Shown piece by piece: positions 1-5,864 of a DNA stretch of 5,864 nt. Each line of letters begins with the position of its first letter. Positions within the stretch are counted from its first letter, which is position 1. Source of the DNA: Bacteroidales bacterium (GTDB taxonomy: Bacteria; Bacteroidota; Bacteroidia; Bacteroidales; WCHB1-69); assembly GCA_031273515.1 (NCBI GenBank), contig JAISRU010000012.1, positions 1-5,864 on the forward strand. The letters are read 5' to 3'. Made by a program: the position numbers and the translations under genes. A model generated the notes under the pieces. The model was not told where the DNA came from. It worked only from the letters and a program-made list of their open reading frames with translations, and searched no databases.

Positions 1-15
1 TCAATTATTTTATTG

Positions 16-23
16 TATCTTTG
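16..23 (+). promoter_or_regulatory. Bacteroidota-type -7 promoter element (TATCTTTG) upstream of rsfS
   Basis: The octamer TATCTTTG matches the TAnnTTTG -7 consensus used by the primary sigma factor of Bacteroidota. It ends 19 bases before the rsfS ATG, so a start site near position 28-31 would give a leader of only about 12-15 nt. The -33 element would lie left of the window and cannot be inspected. The same ten bases, TATCTTTGCA, recur in front of gldF at 4349-4358, which supports both calls. This is the likely promoter for the rsfS-ftsH-cdsA-psd cluster. Confidence 0.7.
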
Positions 24-42
24 CAGCCAAATTAAATAAAGA

Positions 43-429
43 ATGAAGCAGAGATCAGAGAAACTGCAAAACACATCCCCTTTCTTTAGGGAAAATATAG
101 TAACGGCATTGCAAGATAAAAAGGCTCAGGACATTGTGGAATTAAATTTTTCAAAAATGAACGCATCTTTATTCGACAGTTTTATTATTTGCACAGCCAC
201 ATCCAACACACATGCCGAGGCTTTATGCGATAATGTTCTCCGGATGATGAAACATAGTATGAATATTCTTCCGAAATATACGGATGGGATAGCTAATTCG
301 CAATGGATATTGATAGACTATTTCGATACCCTTGTGCACATTTTTCTCAAAGAAAGCAGGGACTTCTACAATATTGAAAGTCTATGGATTGACGCCGAAC
401 GAATTGAACATAATACGCATCAGGAATAA
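43..429 (+). CDS. rsfS: Ribosomal silencing factor RsfS (Iojap family)
   Basis: This 128-residue protein has the usual length of the RsfS/Iojap family. Known members bind ribosomal protein uL14 on the large subunit, block joining with the small subunit, and damp translation during starvation. Family landmarks are visible in order: the AQDIVELNF strand near residues 28-36, the SLFDSFIICTATSNTH block at 42-57 (family D-x-F-V/I-I-x-T-x-T-S), a DG at 81-82 where many homologues have EG, the W-x-L-I-D-Y-F-D-x-L-V-H-I-F core at 88-101, and FYNIESLW at 108-115. The ATG is preceded by A/T-rich sequence with no Shine-Dalgarno motif, typical of the phylum, and lies just behind a -7 box. It is the first gene of the cluster, 29 bases ahead of ftsH. 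rsfS next to ftsH is a familiar arrangement in Bacteroidota. Confidence 0.93.
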   Translation: MKQRSEKLQNTSPFFRENIVTALQDKKAQDIVELNFSKMNASLFDSFIICTATSNTHAEALCDNVLRMMKHSMNILPKYTDGIANSQWILIDYFDTLVHIFLKESRDFYNIESLWIDAERIEHNTHQE

Positions 430-458
430 AAGGTTTAATCAACACAGAATAATTATTT

Positions 459-2543
459 ATGGAAAATAGAAATAACGAAAACAATTTCAAACAGCAAAAT
501 CAGTTCTCCAAAAATTCATCAGGCAAGAAAGGTTCTTTTAATTTCTACTGGATATATGCTATCTTGACGGTCTTTTTATTGGTGATGGCATTCTGGGGCT
601 TTAATGAAACGCTTTCCGAAATTGACAATGTCAGACTGCGCTCCATGATTTTACGGGGAGATATAAGCGAAATCGTAATCATGAAACACAAGGAAATCGC
701 CAATATTTATTTGAATCCCACCCATATCAATAACGACACTTCGTACAAGAAAGCGTTTGAAGTCCATAAAAAAGGACCTCATTTCTATATAGAAATAGCC
801 GACATTACGTCCTTTCGCGAGGAGATCGCCGCAGCAGAAGAAGAATTGTTTCAACGACAAACATTCGGTATGTCGGACGAGGATATGCTCAAAGAAAAAG
901 AACACTTTAAACACATTGTCGTAAAGAGCGATAATACCAAACAATGGGGATTGGATACTTTTTTCTGGATATTACCCTTGTTGTTTCTGGTTTTCTTCGT
1001 GGTGTTTTTGATGCGTGGTGTCGGCGGAGGTAGAGGAGGAAATCCTTTGTTCAGTATCGGCAAATCGAAGGCGCAGCTTTACGACAAAAATACGCAAGTC
1101 TCGATTACATTTAAAGACGTCGCAGGATTAGAAGGCGCAAAAGAAGAAGTGATGGAGATTGTCGATTTCTTAAAAAGTCCGGAGAAGTATACCAATCTTG
1201 GAGGAAAAATACCCAAAGGCGCATTGTTGGTGGGACCTCCGGGAACAGGGAAAACCCTTTTGGCTCGTGCCGTTGCAGGAGAGGCTAAAGTTCCTTTCTT
1301 TTCTCTTTCGGGATCGGATTTCGTGGAGATGTTTGTCGGCGTGGGAGCTTCCCGTGTACGGGATTTGTTTAAGACAGCCAAAGAAAAAGCGCCCTGTATC
1401 ATTTTCATTGATGAAATTGATGCGGTAGGACGTACGCGGGGACGAAATTCGTTGACGGGAGCAAATGACGAAAGAGAAAATACCCTGAACCAACTGCTGA
1501 CCGAAATGGACGGATTTTCCACCAATGCAGGAATTATTATTCTGGCAGCCACCAACAGGGCGGATGTATTGGATAAGGCGCTATTGCGCGCAGGTCGTTT
1601 CGACCGTCAGATACATGTGGAATTGCCCGATCTGGACGAACGTTTGGATATATTTAAGGTACATGTTCGTACGCTGAAGTTATCGGACAGCGTCAATCTT
1701 GAATTTTTCGCCAAACAGACTCCCGGTTTTTCCGGTGCGGATATTGCCAATGTGTGTAACGAAGCTGCTTTGATTGCAGCACGAAGCAACAAAGAACAAA
1801 TTGATGATCAGGATTTTTTAAGCGCTATAGACCGTATTATCGGCGGACTTGAAAGACGAACTAAAATCATTTCATCGGCAGAAAAGAAAGTAATCGCATT
1901 CCACGAAGCAGGACATGCCACCGTGAGTTGGATGTTGAAATATGCTGCTCCTTTGGTAAAGGTAACGATTGTTCCGCGCGGTAAGTCTTTAGGAGCTGCA
2001 TGGTATCTGCCCGAAGAACGCAAAATTACCAATACGGAACAGTTGCTCGATGATATTGCTTCGACTTTGGGAGGAAGAGCTTCGGAAGAACTGATTTTCA
2101 AAACAGTTTCCACAGGAGCTTTAAACGATCTGGAACGAGTTACCAAACAGGCATACGCGATGGTGGCTTATTATGGACTGAATAAAAAGATAGGTAATCT
2201 GAGTTATTACGATTCCACAGGACAAAACGAATATTCGTTTACCCGTCCATACAGTGAAAAAACAGCCCAGATGATCGACGAAGAAGTACATGAATTAATT
2301 GAAACTGCCTACAGAAAAGCAAAAGAAATTCTGAAAGAACATCAGCCGCAGTTAGAAAAATTAGCCATGCAGCTTTTGGAGAAAGAAGTTATTTTCAGGG
2401 AAGATTTGGTGGCTATTTTCGGAGAACGTCCTTTTAAGGAAGAAGAAACGGTATCGGACAAAAAAGATGCCGATGCACCCGTTGCAAAGACCGAAACCGA
2501 AACCGAATTGGAACCGAACTCAAAACCGGAAAGTCAGGCATAA
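459..2543 (+). CDS. ftsH: ATP-dependent zinc metalloprotease FtsH
   Basis: This 694-residue membrane-anchored AAA+ protease extracts and degrades misassembled membrane proteins and selected cytosolic regulators; family members act as hexamers. Visible parts in order: a polar N-terminus, membrane segment 1 at about 29-48, an extracytoplasmic domain at about 50-165, membrane segment 2 at about 168-187, and a Gly-rich linker at 187-195. The AAA domain has Walker A GPPGTGKT (259-266), the pore-loop FVGVG (292-296), Walker B IIFIDEID (314-321), and the second region of homology [20 protein letters not shown] (364-383) with arginine-finger positions R380 and R383. The protease domain has zinc motif HEAGH (482-486), with D557 in [10 protein letters not shown] as the likely third ligand. 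All catalytic elements are intact. The last 35 residues are an acidic, low-complexity tail (TETETELEP) encoded by repeated CCGAAA hexamers near 2491-2502. cdsA follows after 18 bases. Confidence 0.98.
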   Translation: MENRNNENNFKQQNQFSKNSSGKKGSFNFYWIYAILTVFLLVMAFWGFNETLSEIDNVRLRSMILRGDISEIVIMKHKEIANIYLNPTHINNDTSYKKAFEVHKKGPHFYIEIADITSFREEIAAAEEELFQRQTFGMSDEDMLKEKEHFKHIVVKSDNTKQWGLDTFFWILPLLFLVFFVVFLMRGVGGGRGGNPLFSIGKSKAQLYDKNTQVSITFKDVAGLEGAKEEVMEIVDFLKSPEKYTNLGGKIPKGALLVGPPGTGKTLLARAVAGEAKVPFFSLSGSDFVEMFVGVGASRVRDLFKTAKEKAPCIIFIDEIDAVGRTRGRNSLTGANDERENTLNQLLTEMDGFSTNAGIIILAATNRADVLDKALLRAGRFDRQIHVELPDLDERLDIFKVHVRTLKLSDSVNLEFFAKQTPGFSGADIANVCNEAALIAARSNKEQIDDQDFLSAIDRIIGGLERRTKIISSAEKKVIAFHEAGHATVSWMLKYAAPLVKVTIVPRGKSLGAAWYLPEERKITNTEQLLDDIASTLGGRASEELIFKTVSTGALNDLERVTKQAYAMVAYYGLNKKIGNLSYYDSTGQNEYSFTRPYSEKTAQMIDEEVHELIETAYRKAKEILKEHQPQLEKLAMQLLEKEVIFREDLVAIFGERPFKEEETVSDKKDADAPVAKTETETELEPNSKPESQA

Positions 2544-2561
2544 ATTAATATTCGTCAAGAA

Positions 2562-3377
2562 ATGAAATCTTTACTGATAAGAACAGGAACAGGAATAGTC
2601 TTTACAGGATTGGTTATTACAGCTGTGCTTGTATCGGAGAAACTGTTGTTCAACGTTTTTCTGCTGTTTACGGGAATTGCCCTGTATGAATACAGAACCT
2701 TACTTTTATCGATGCGGATCCGTTTATCTGTTTTCTTTTATATTGCGGCTCTGGCGGTTTATTTCATTATTTCGTATACGGAATTATGGGTCGTTATCGG
2801 CGAAAAAAGAATGCTGGCGCTGCTCCTTACGCTGCTCTTCACGGTATTTATCATTGAATTGTTTCGCAAACAGGAAAATCCGTTTACCCACATTGCCTAT
2901 TCTCTTTTGGGCATACTCTGGATAGCACTTCCTTTTGCTTTGGTCAATCGCATTCCTTTATTTGCATCCGACGGGAAATACATCCTGTTGTCGTTATTCA
3001 TTTTTATATGGATGTACGACACCTTTGCTTACTGTATAGGGAGTTTAATCGGCAAACATCGCTTAATGAAACGGGTATCTCCTCTAAAATCGTGGGAAGG
3101 CGCTCTTGGATCTGCCATTGTGACAATAGCCCTGTCTTTTTTTGCACCCGTATTGTTTCCTGACATTCCTTTTTCTTTATGGCAATGGGTGTGTTTTGCG
3201 TTGATTGTTATCGTATCGGGGACTGCGGGCGATTTGGTAGAGTCATTGTTTAAGCGACAGCTTTCCGTAAAAGAGTCGGGATTTATTTTACCGGGTCATG
3301 GCGGAATCTTAGACAGATTTGACTCTCTTTTGTTTGTACTCCCATTTATTGTATTGTATTTAACCTTTATTTTATAG
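2562..3377 (+). CDS. cdsA: Phosphatidate cytidylyltransferase (CDP-diacylglycerol synthase)
   Basis: This 271-residue polytopic membrane enzyme makes CDP-diacylglycerol from phosphatidic acid and CTP, the branch-point precursor of bacterial phospholipids. Length and hydrophobicity, with about seven to eight likely membrane segments, fit the family. Diagnostic motifs are D153-TFAY and SPLKSWEG (173-180), then GD (223-224) and the C-terminal signature SLFKR....KESG...PGHGGILDRFDS (228-255). The signature normally reads K-D-S-G; here position 238 is Glu (GAG codon at 3273-3275), a conservative change at a strongly conserved position. All other signature residues are present, so activity is likely kept. 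The start follows the ftsH stop by 18 bases and has no Shine-Dalgarno motif. The psd gene 10 bases downstream acts later in the same lipid pathway, which supports the call. Confidence 0.95.
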   Translation: MKSLLIRTGTGIVFTGLVITAVLVSEKLLFNVFLLFTGIALYEYRTLLLSMRIRLSVFFYIAALAVYFIISYTELWVVIGEKRMLALLLTLLFTVFIIELFRKQENPFTHIAYSLLGILWIALPFALVNRIPLFASDGKYILLSLFIFIWMYDTFAYCIGSLIGKHRLMKRVSPLKSWEGALGSAIVTIALSFFAPVLFPDIPFSLWQWVCFALIVIVSGTAGDLVESLFKRQLSVKESGFILPGHGGILDRFDSLLFVLPFIVLYLTFIL

Positions 3378-3387
3378 ATTATTAAAC

Positions 3388-4047
3388 ATGAAAATACATA
3401 AAGTTGGTTATAGAATTATTTTATTGACGGTTCTCATTGTATTGTTATTGACGATAGTAATTCATTACGCTTTTTATCGGTTCGACACTCTTCGTTATCT
3501 GTTGTATTCAGCGGAGCTATTGATTTTGTTTTTCACTGTTCGATTTTTTCGGTATCCCAATCGGATTATTGATAAGAATGAGAATGCGGTTTACGCTCCT
3601 GCGGACGGGAGAATTGTGGTGATTGAAGAATTGTCCGAAAATAAATATCTGCACGACGACAGGATACAGATATCGATATTCATGTCGCCGATGGACGTAC
3701 ATGTCAATTTTTATCCCATATCGGGAAAGGTGGTTATCTGTGATTATTATGAGGGAGATAAAATAGTGGCATGGCATCCCAAATCTTCGGAGTTGAACGA
3801 GCATTCTTCTGTCGTTGTTGAGGATACAAAAAAGAGGAAGGTACTGATAAAACAGATAGCAGGAGCGATGGCACGTCGGATTGTCTGCAATGCAAAACAG
3901 GATGAAATGGTGGAACAGGGAGATGAACTTGGAATCATCAAATTTGGTTCTCGCGTAGACGTTTTACTGCCGACCACGGTTCGCGTGAATGTGGATATGA
4001 ACGATAAAGTGGTTGCCAAGAAAACAATTTTAGCATGGTTTGAATAA
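3388..4047 (+). CDS. psd: Phosphatidylserine decarboxylase, short pyruvoyl form
   Basis: This 219-residue enzyme converts phosphatidylserine to phosphatidylethanolamine at the inner membrane. Hydrophobic segments at about 9-29 and 36-52 anchor the N-terminus, followed by FFRYPNR (53-59). Catalytic-domain motifs are PADG (71-74, the Asp equivalent to the self-cleavage base), SPMDVHVNFYP (100-110) with the conserved His105, IAGAMARRIVC (157-167), and FGSRVD (186-191). Short-form enzymes cleave themselves between the Gly and Ser of this FGS motif, here G187/S188, and the Ser becomes the pyruvoyl cofactor of the small alpha chain; E. coli has LGST instead. The length fits the short family, which also contains archaetidylserine decarboxylases. 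The bacterial, PE-forming role is inferred from the phylum and from cdsA next door. Phosphatidylserine synthase (pssA) is not in the window. It is the last gene of the cluster; a 404-base repeat-rich gap follows. Confidence 0.93.
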   Translation: MKIHKVGYRIILLTVLIVLLLTIVIHYAFYRFDTLRYLLYSAELLILFFTVRFFRYPNRIIDKNENAVYAPADGRIVVIEELSENKYLHDDRIQISIFMSPMDVHVNFYPISGKVVICDYYEGDKIVAWHPKSSELNEHSSVVVEDTKKRKVLIKQIAGAMARRIVCNAKQDEMVEQGDELGIIKFGSRVDVLLPTTVRVNVDMNDKVVAKKTILAWFE

Positions 4048-4070
4048 AAATGCTTTGTCGGAACAAAAAG

Positions 4071-4155
4071 ACAGCCGTCATTATTAAACAATTGATAATT
4101 GATAATTGATAATTGATAATGTGCCTGCGGACACAAACAATGCACAGCCGTCATT
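4071..4155 (+). repeat. 12-bp direct repeat ACAGCCGTCATT, two copies flanking the heptamer array
   Basis: ACAGCCGTCATT occurs at 4071-4082 and again at 4144-4155. Its core GCCGTCATT is present a third time in inverted orientation within 4288-4299. The two direct copies bracket the 7-bp tandem array. They may be remnants of the same dispersed repeat family, or a duplication that arose on insertion. Confidence 0.75.
4091..4120 (+). repeat. Heptanucleotide tandem array (ATTGATA)x4
   Basis: Four perfect copies of ATTGATA run at 4091-4097, 4098-4104, 4105-4111 and 4112-4118, plus a partial unit (AT) at 4119-4120. The array lies between psd and gldF outside any gene. The unit length of seven is not a multiple of three, as expected for non-coding sequence, and a perfect short-unit array like this is prone to slippage. 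A related single copy (AATTGAGAAT when read on the minus strand) occurs at 4324-4333 at the opposite end of the inverted repeat. Confidence 0.9.
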
Positions 4156-4178
4156 GCGACGGCGTAGCCGGTGGCAAT
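4153..4178 (+). repeat. REP-like hairpin, left
   Basis: ATTGC (4153-4157) pairs with GCAAT (4174-4178), and inside it CGGC (4160-4163) pairs with GCCG (4167-4170) around a GTA loop. This gives a stem, a small internal loop and a tight stem, as in REP-type extragenic palindromes. It lies in the inner end of the left arm of the inverted repeat. Confidence 0.6.
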
Positions 4179-4275
4179 CCAGAAATCCGCTTCCCAATCT
4201 GTCTTGAACTGTAATTTATCTGATTTACTTGATGGACTATGATTTTTCTTGTTCGCCGCTACCCATTGTCTTTTC

Positions 4276-4305
4276 CCCCAATCGCTACGCAATGACGGCG
4301 TGGGG
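4276..4305 (+). repeat. REP-like hairpin, right
   Basis: CCCCA (4276-4280) pairs with TGGGG (4301-4305). After a two-base AT bulge, CGC (4283-4285) pairs with GCG (4298-4300). The loop carries the CGCAATGACG core of the right inverted-repeat arm. It is GC-rich relative to its surroundings and mirrors the left hairpin in position. No T-run follows, so it is not a canonical intrinsic terminator. Confidence 0.55.
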
Positions 4306-4348
4306 ATTTGCGTCCGCATGGCAATTCTCAATTTTCCATTATTTATGC

Positions 4349-4356
4349 TATCTTTG
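4349..4356 (+). promoter_or_regulatory. Bacteroidota-type -7 promoter element (TATCTTTG) upstream of gldF
   Basis: TATCTTTG matches the TAnnTTTG -7 consensus exactly and shares the ten bases TATCTTTGCA with the element before rsfS. A start site near 4361-4363 is expected. No good -33 TTG lies 19-21 bases upstream; that position falls in the right arm of the inverted repeat (around 4324-4333). The promoter would drive the structured leader and then gldFG. Confidence 0.7.
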
Positions 4357-4361
4357 CACGA

Positions 4362-4436
4362 AATAAACGGGGAGGGTGATATTCGCCTGCGACGGTTTAT
4401 TGAAGTGAGGTTCTTGTTTTGACAAGAGTTTTTTTA
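4362..4436 (+). ncRNA. Candidate structured leader RNA or small RNA upstream of gldF
   Basis: This stretch starts where transcription from the 4349 promoter should begin. AATAAAC (4362-4368) pairs perfectly with GTTTATT (4395-4401). Nested inside, GGTGA (4375-4379) pairs with TCGCC (4383-4387), with one G-T wobble and a three-base loop. A purine-rich internal loop (GGGGA against GCGACG) separates the two helices. A terminator-like hairpin with a T-run follows at 4411-4435. Promoter, compact fold and terminator within about 90 bases suggest either a cis-regulatory leader that attenuates gldFG or a free small RNA of about 75 nt. I do not recognise it as a known riboswitch class. Evidence is base pairing in a single sequence only. 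Confidence 0.45.
4411..4435 (+). terminator. Intrinsic-terminator-like hairpin just before gldF
   Basis: TCTTGT (4412-4417) pairs with ACAAGA (4422-4427) around a TTTG loop. The stem is extended by a T-G wobble (4411-4428) and directly followed by seven T's (4429-4435). The stem is AU-rich and so only moderately stable. It ends 16 bases before the gldF ATG, a position that suits an attenuator or the 3' end of a small RNA. Confidence 0.5.
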
Positions 4437-4451
4437 TCAAACAATTACAGT

Positions 4452-5183
4452 ATGTACAGTTTATATATTAAGGAAATAAAAGTCTTTTTAAATTCATTGA
4501 TCGGATATTTTGTTATCGGCGTATTCTTGACGATTACAGGATTATTTTTATGGGTATTTCCGATGTCGTACAACGTTTTGGACAGAGGATTCGCCGATGT
4601 AAACGGACTGTTTGCATTAGCGCCCATTGTGTTTTTGTTGCTTGTTCCTGCCATTACAATGCGTTCATTTGCAGAAGAAAAACGGGTTGGGACAATCGAA
4701 CTGCTGCTTACAATGCCTTTGTCGGACATGCAGATTATTCTTGCAAAATATTTCGCGGGACTAACCTTGGTGATTATCTCCATTTTGCCTACTTTTATTT
4801 ATTTTCTGTCTGTCTATCTTTTAGGCTATCCCAAAGGAAATCTCGACTTCGGCGCTATATGCGGTTCGTATATCGGATTGATTTTCCTGGGCGCTGCCTT
4901 TACTGCTACGGGCGTCTTCTGCTCTTTATTGACCGACAGTCAAATTGTGTCATTTATTTTGTCGGTCTTGGTGTCTTTTATTGTGTGGTTGGGGTTCGAT
5001 TTTGTGTATTCATTCGATGTCTTTGGTTCTTTTGGACAGGTAATCAAATGGTTCGGCATCGATCATCACTATATGTCCATTAGTCGGGGAGTGATAGATA
5101 CGCGGGATATAGGTTATTTTATCACGGTAATCATATTATTTCTGTTATTTTCCCGTTTACGATTACAAAGTTTGAAATGGTAA
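4452..5183 (+). CDS. gldF: GldF, ABC-2 type permease of the Gld (gliding-associated) transporter
   Basis: This 243-residue inner-membrane permease pairs with GldG and the ATPase GldA in an ABC transporter linked to gliding motility in Flavobacterium johnsoniae; homologues also occur in non-gliding Bacteroidota. The N-terminus MYSLYIKEIKVFLNSLIGY is the typical GldF opening. The ABC-2 coupling motif RSFAEEKRVGTIELLLTMPLS lies at 71-91, and about six membrane segments are seen (roughly 19-36, 53-70, 100-124, 135-158, 165-185, 221-235). The ATG at 4452 is preferred over an in-frame TTG at 4419, because that TTG lies in the terminator-like hairpin and adds 11 residues of non-family sequence. gldG follows after 19 bases, so the two are co-transcribed. 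The transported substrate is unknown. The dedicated promoter and structured leader separate it from the upstream lipid genes. Confidence 0.9.
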   Translation: MYSLYIKEIKVFLNSLIGYFVIGVFLTITGLFLWVFPMSYNVLDRGFADVNGLFALAPIVFLLLVPAITMRSFAEEKRVGTIELLLTMPLSDMQIILAKYFAGLTLVIISILPTFIYFLSVYLLGYPKGNLDFGAICGSYIGLIFLGAAFTATGVFCSLLTDSQIVSFILSVLVSFIVWLGFDFVYSFDVFGSFGQVIKWFGIDHHYMSISRGVIDTRDIGYFITVIILFLLFSRLRLQSLKW

Positions 5184-5202
5184 TTTTTTTAATAGCTTCG
5201 TC

Positions 5203-5864
5203 ATGCAAGATCCAAAAGTGAAAAACATAAAACGGGAACACTTTATCCGTTTCGGGAGTGTTCTTTTATTGATTATTGCGTTCAACATCATTTCTGCATT
5301 TGTATTTGTCCGGTTCGACCTGACAAGCGAAAAACGCTATACTTTGTCGAAATCGACCAAAGACATGTTGCAGCATCTGGAAGACATTATTTATGTAAAG
5401 GTCTATTTAGACGGGAAAAATCTTCCGCCCGATTATGCAGAACTTTCATCCAAGACGCGGGAGTTCTTAGATGAACTGCGCGCCTATTCCGACCATATCG
5501 AATATGAATTTATCGACCCCGCACAGGGAAAAGACCCTCGCGAAATGAATGCTATCTATGGAGAATTGTATAAAAAAGGATTAACGCCTCAATCGATACA
5601 GTCGATGGACGCCGAAGGAGTAAATACCCGCTATGTAGTTCCGGGAGCGCTTATTTCGTATCGTCAGCGGGAAACGCCCGTCCCTTTGCTCGATACCGAC
5701 GACGGACTTTTATACAATCGCGAAGAAATCATTAAATATTCGCTTGAGAAATTAGAATACAATATCGGCAATGCCATTCGCAGAATAACGCATCAGCAAC
5801 AGGCGACAGTCGCTTTCTTAAAAGGACATGGAGAACTTTCCAATATCGAAGTCTTGAAAGCAGC
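5203..5864 (+). CDS. gldG: GldG, auxiliary component of the Gld ABC transporter (N-terminal part, cut by window end)
   Basis: An open frame runs from the ATG at 5203 to the window edge: 220 codons with no stop. Full-length GldG is usually about 550 residues, so roughly the first 40 percent is present. It has a short charged N-terminus, a membrane segment at about 17-37, then the family hallmark RFDLTSEKRYTLS (37-49). A soluble domain of the ABC-auxiliary (GldG/ABC_transp_aux) type follows, including DELRAYSDHIEYEFIDP (90-106) and VAFLKGHGE (203-211), located outside the cytoplasmic membrane by analogy. It starts 19 bases after gldF, behind a T-rich spacer (T7 at 5184-5190) with no hairpin, so read-through from gldF is expected. 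gldA is not in the window and is commonly unlinked. Confidence 0.9.
   Translation, partial: MQDPKVKNIKREHFIRFGSVLLLIIAFNIISAFVFVRFDLTSEKRYTLSKSTKDMLQHLEDIIYVKVYLDGKNLPPDYAELSSKTREFLDELRAYSDHIEYEFIDPAQGKDPREMNAIYGELYKKGLTPQSIQSMDAEGVNTRYVVPGALISYRQRETPVPLLDTDDGLLYNREEIIKYSLEKLEYNIGNAIRRITHQQQATVAFLKGHGELSNIEVLKA

Larger units (their letters stand above)
4111..4333. repeat. Imperfect inverted repeat of about 220 bp, MITE-like or REP-derived
   Basis: The left arm (4111-4158) and the reverse complement of the right arm (4288-4333) align over most of their length. Shared blocks in order are AATTGAnAAT, GCC, TGCGGAC, CAAA and the perfect 12-mer GCCGTCATTGCG (4147-4158 against CGCAATGACGGC at 4288-4299). 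The middle (4159-4287) has no open reading frame of note and no transposase. The GTCATTGCG...GCAATCC core resembles the palindromic dispersed repeats common in many bacterial genomes; that is an impression from memory, not a search. No clear target-site duplication is visible. It could be a non-autonomous element or two REP units in opposite orientation. Confidence 0.65.

Noticed and set aside
1079..1555. Minus-strand 158-codon frame inside ftsH
   Set aside because: Antisense to the AAA domain of ftsH, Ser/Pro-rich shadow translation with no independent support.
4053..4070. Possible terminator after psd (TTTGT pairing with ACAAA around CGGA)
   Set aside because: Only five A/T-rich pairs and no T-run afterwards; too weak to call a terminator.
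3747..4331. Minus-strand open frame of 194 codons over the psd end and the repeat region
   Set aside because: It is antisense to psd for half its length and then runs through the heptamer array and inverted repeat; the translation is repeat-derived with no recognisable domain.
4091..4333. CRISPR-like array in the intergenic gap
   Set aside because: The tandem units are 7 bp with no spacers, the longer repeat is a single inverted pair, and no cas genes are present.
4376..4408. Ten-codon GTG mini-ORF (VIFACDGLLK) inside the gldF leader, a possible leader peptide
   Set aside because: GTG start, a purine-rich stretch too close to act as a ribosome site, and very short length; it overlaps both helices and has no regulatory codon run.
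4419..4451. In-frame TTG start that would extend gldF by 11 residues
   Set aside because: The TTG lies in the loop of the terminator-like hairpin, and the added residues do not resemble GldF N-termini; the ATG at 4452 begins the typical family sequence.
4550..5083. Plus-strand 177-codon frame overlapping gldF
   Set aside because: Out-of-frame shadow of gldF, rich in Cys and Arg, without family features, while the gldF frame has clear motifs and membrane segments.

Overview
The window looks like chromosomal DNA of a member of the Bacteroidota, most likely order Bacteroidales. The evidence is AT-leaning DNA, starts preceded by A/T-rich sequence without a Shine-Dalgarno motif, two copies of a TAnnTTTG-type -7 promoter element (both TATCTTTGCA), a Bacteroidota-type FtsH, a short-form phosphatidylserine decarboxylase, and a gldF-gldG pair, which is specific to this phylum. 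Genus cannot be decided from the sequence.

Region 1 (1-4047) is a tightly packed, co-directional cluster on the + strand with a promoter element at its left edge: rsfS (ribosome silencing factor), ftsH (membrane AAA+ zinc protease), cdsA (CDP-diacylglycerol synthase) and psd (phosphatidylserine decarboxylase). The gaps are 29, 18 and 10 bases, so one transcript is likely. CdsA and Psd are the first and last steps of the CDP-diacylglycerol-to-phosphatidylethanolamine route. The middle step, phosphatidylserine synthase, is not in the window. FtsH and RsfS add membrane protein quality control and ribosome dormancy.

Region 2 (4048-4451) is a 404-base gap without a credible protein gene, but it is full of structure. 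It holds a four-copy 7-bp tandem array, a 12-bp direct repeat, an imperfect inverted repeat of about 220 bp with a REP-like hairpin near each end (MITE-like or REP-derived), and then a promoter whose -7 box lies just beyond the repeat. Downstream comes a leader of about 75 nt with two nested helices and an intrinsic-terminator-like hairpin plus T-run, ending about 16 bases before gldF.

Region 3 (4452-5864) is gldF (ABC-2 permease) and the 5' part of gldG (auxiliary ABC component, cut by the window end), 19 bases apart and evidently one transcription unit. The partner ATPase gene gldA is not here.

Most of the window is ordinary core genome. The best candidate for something undescribed is the structured leader/terminator before gldF, which could be an attenuator or a small RNA. 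Second is the composite repeat that abuts its promoter.
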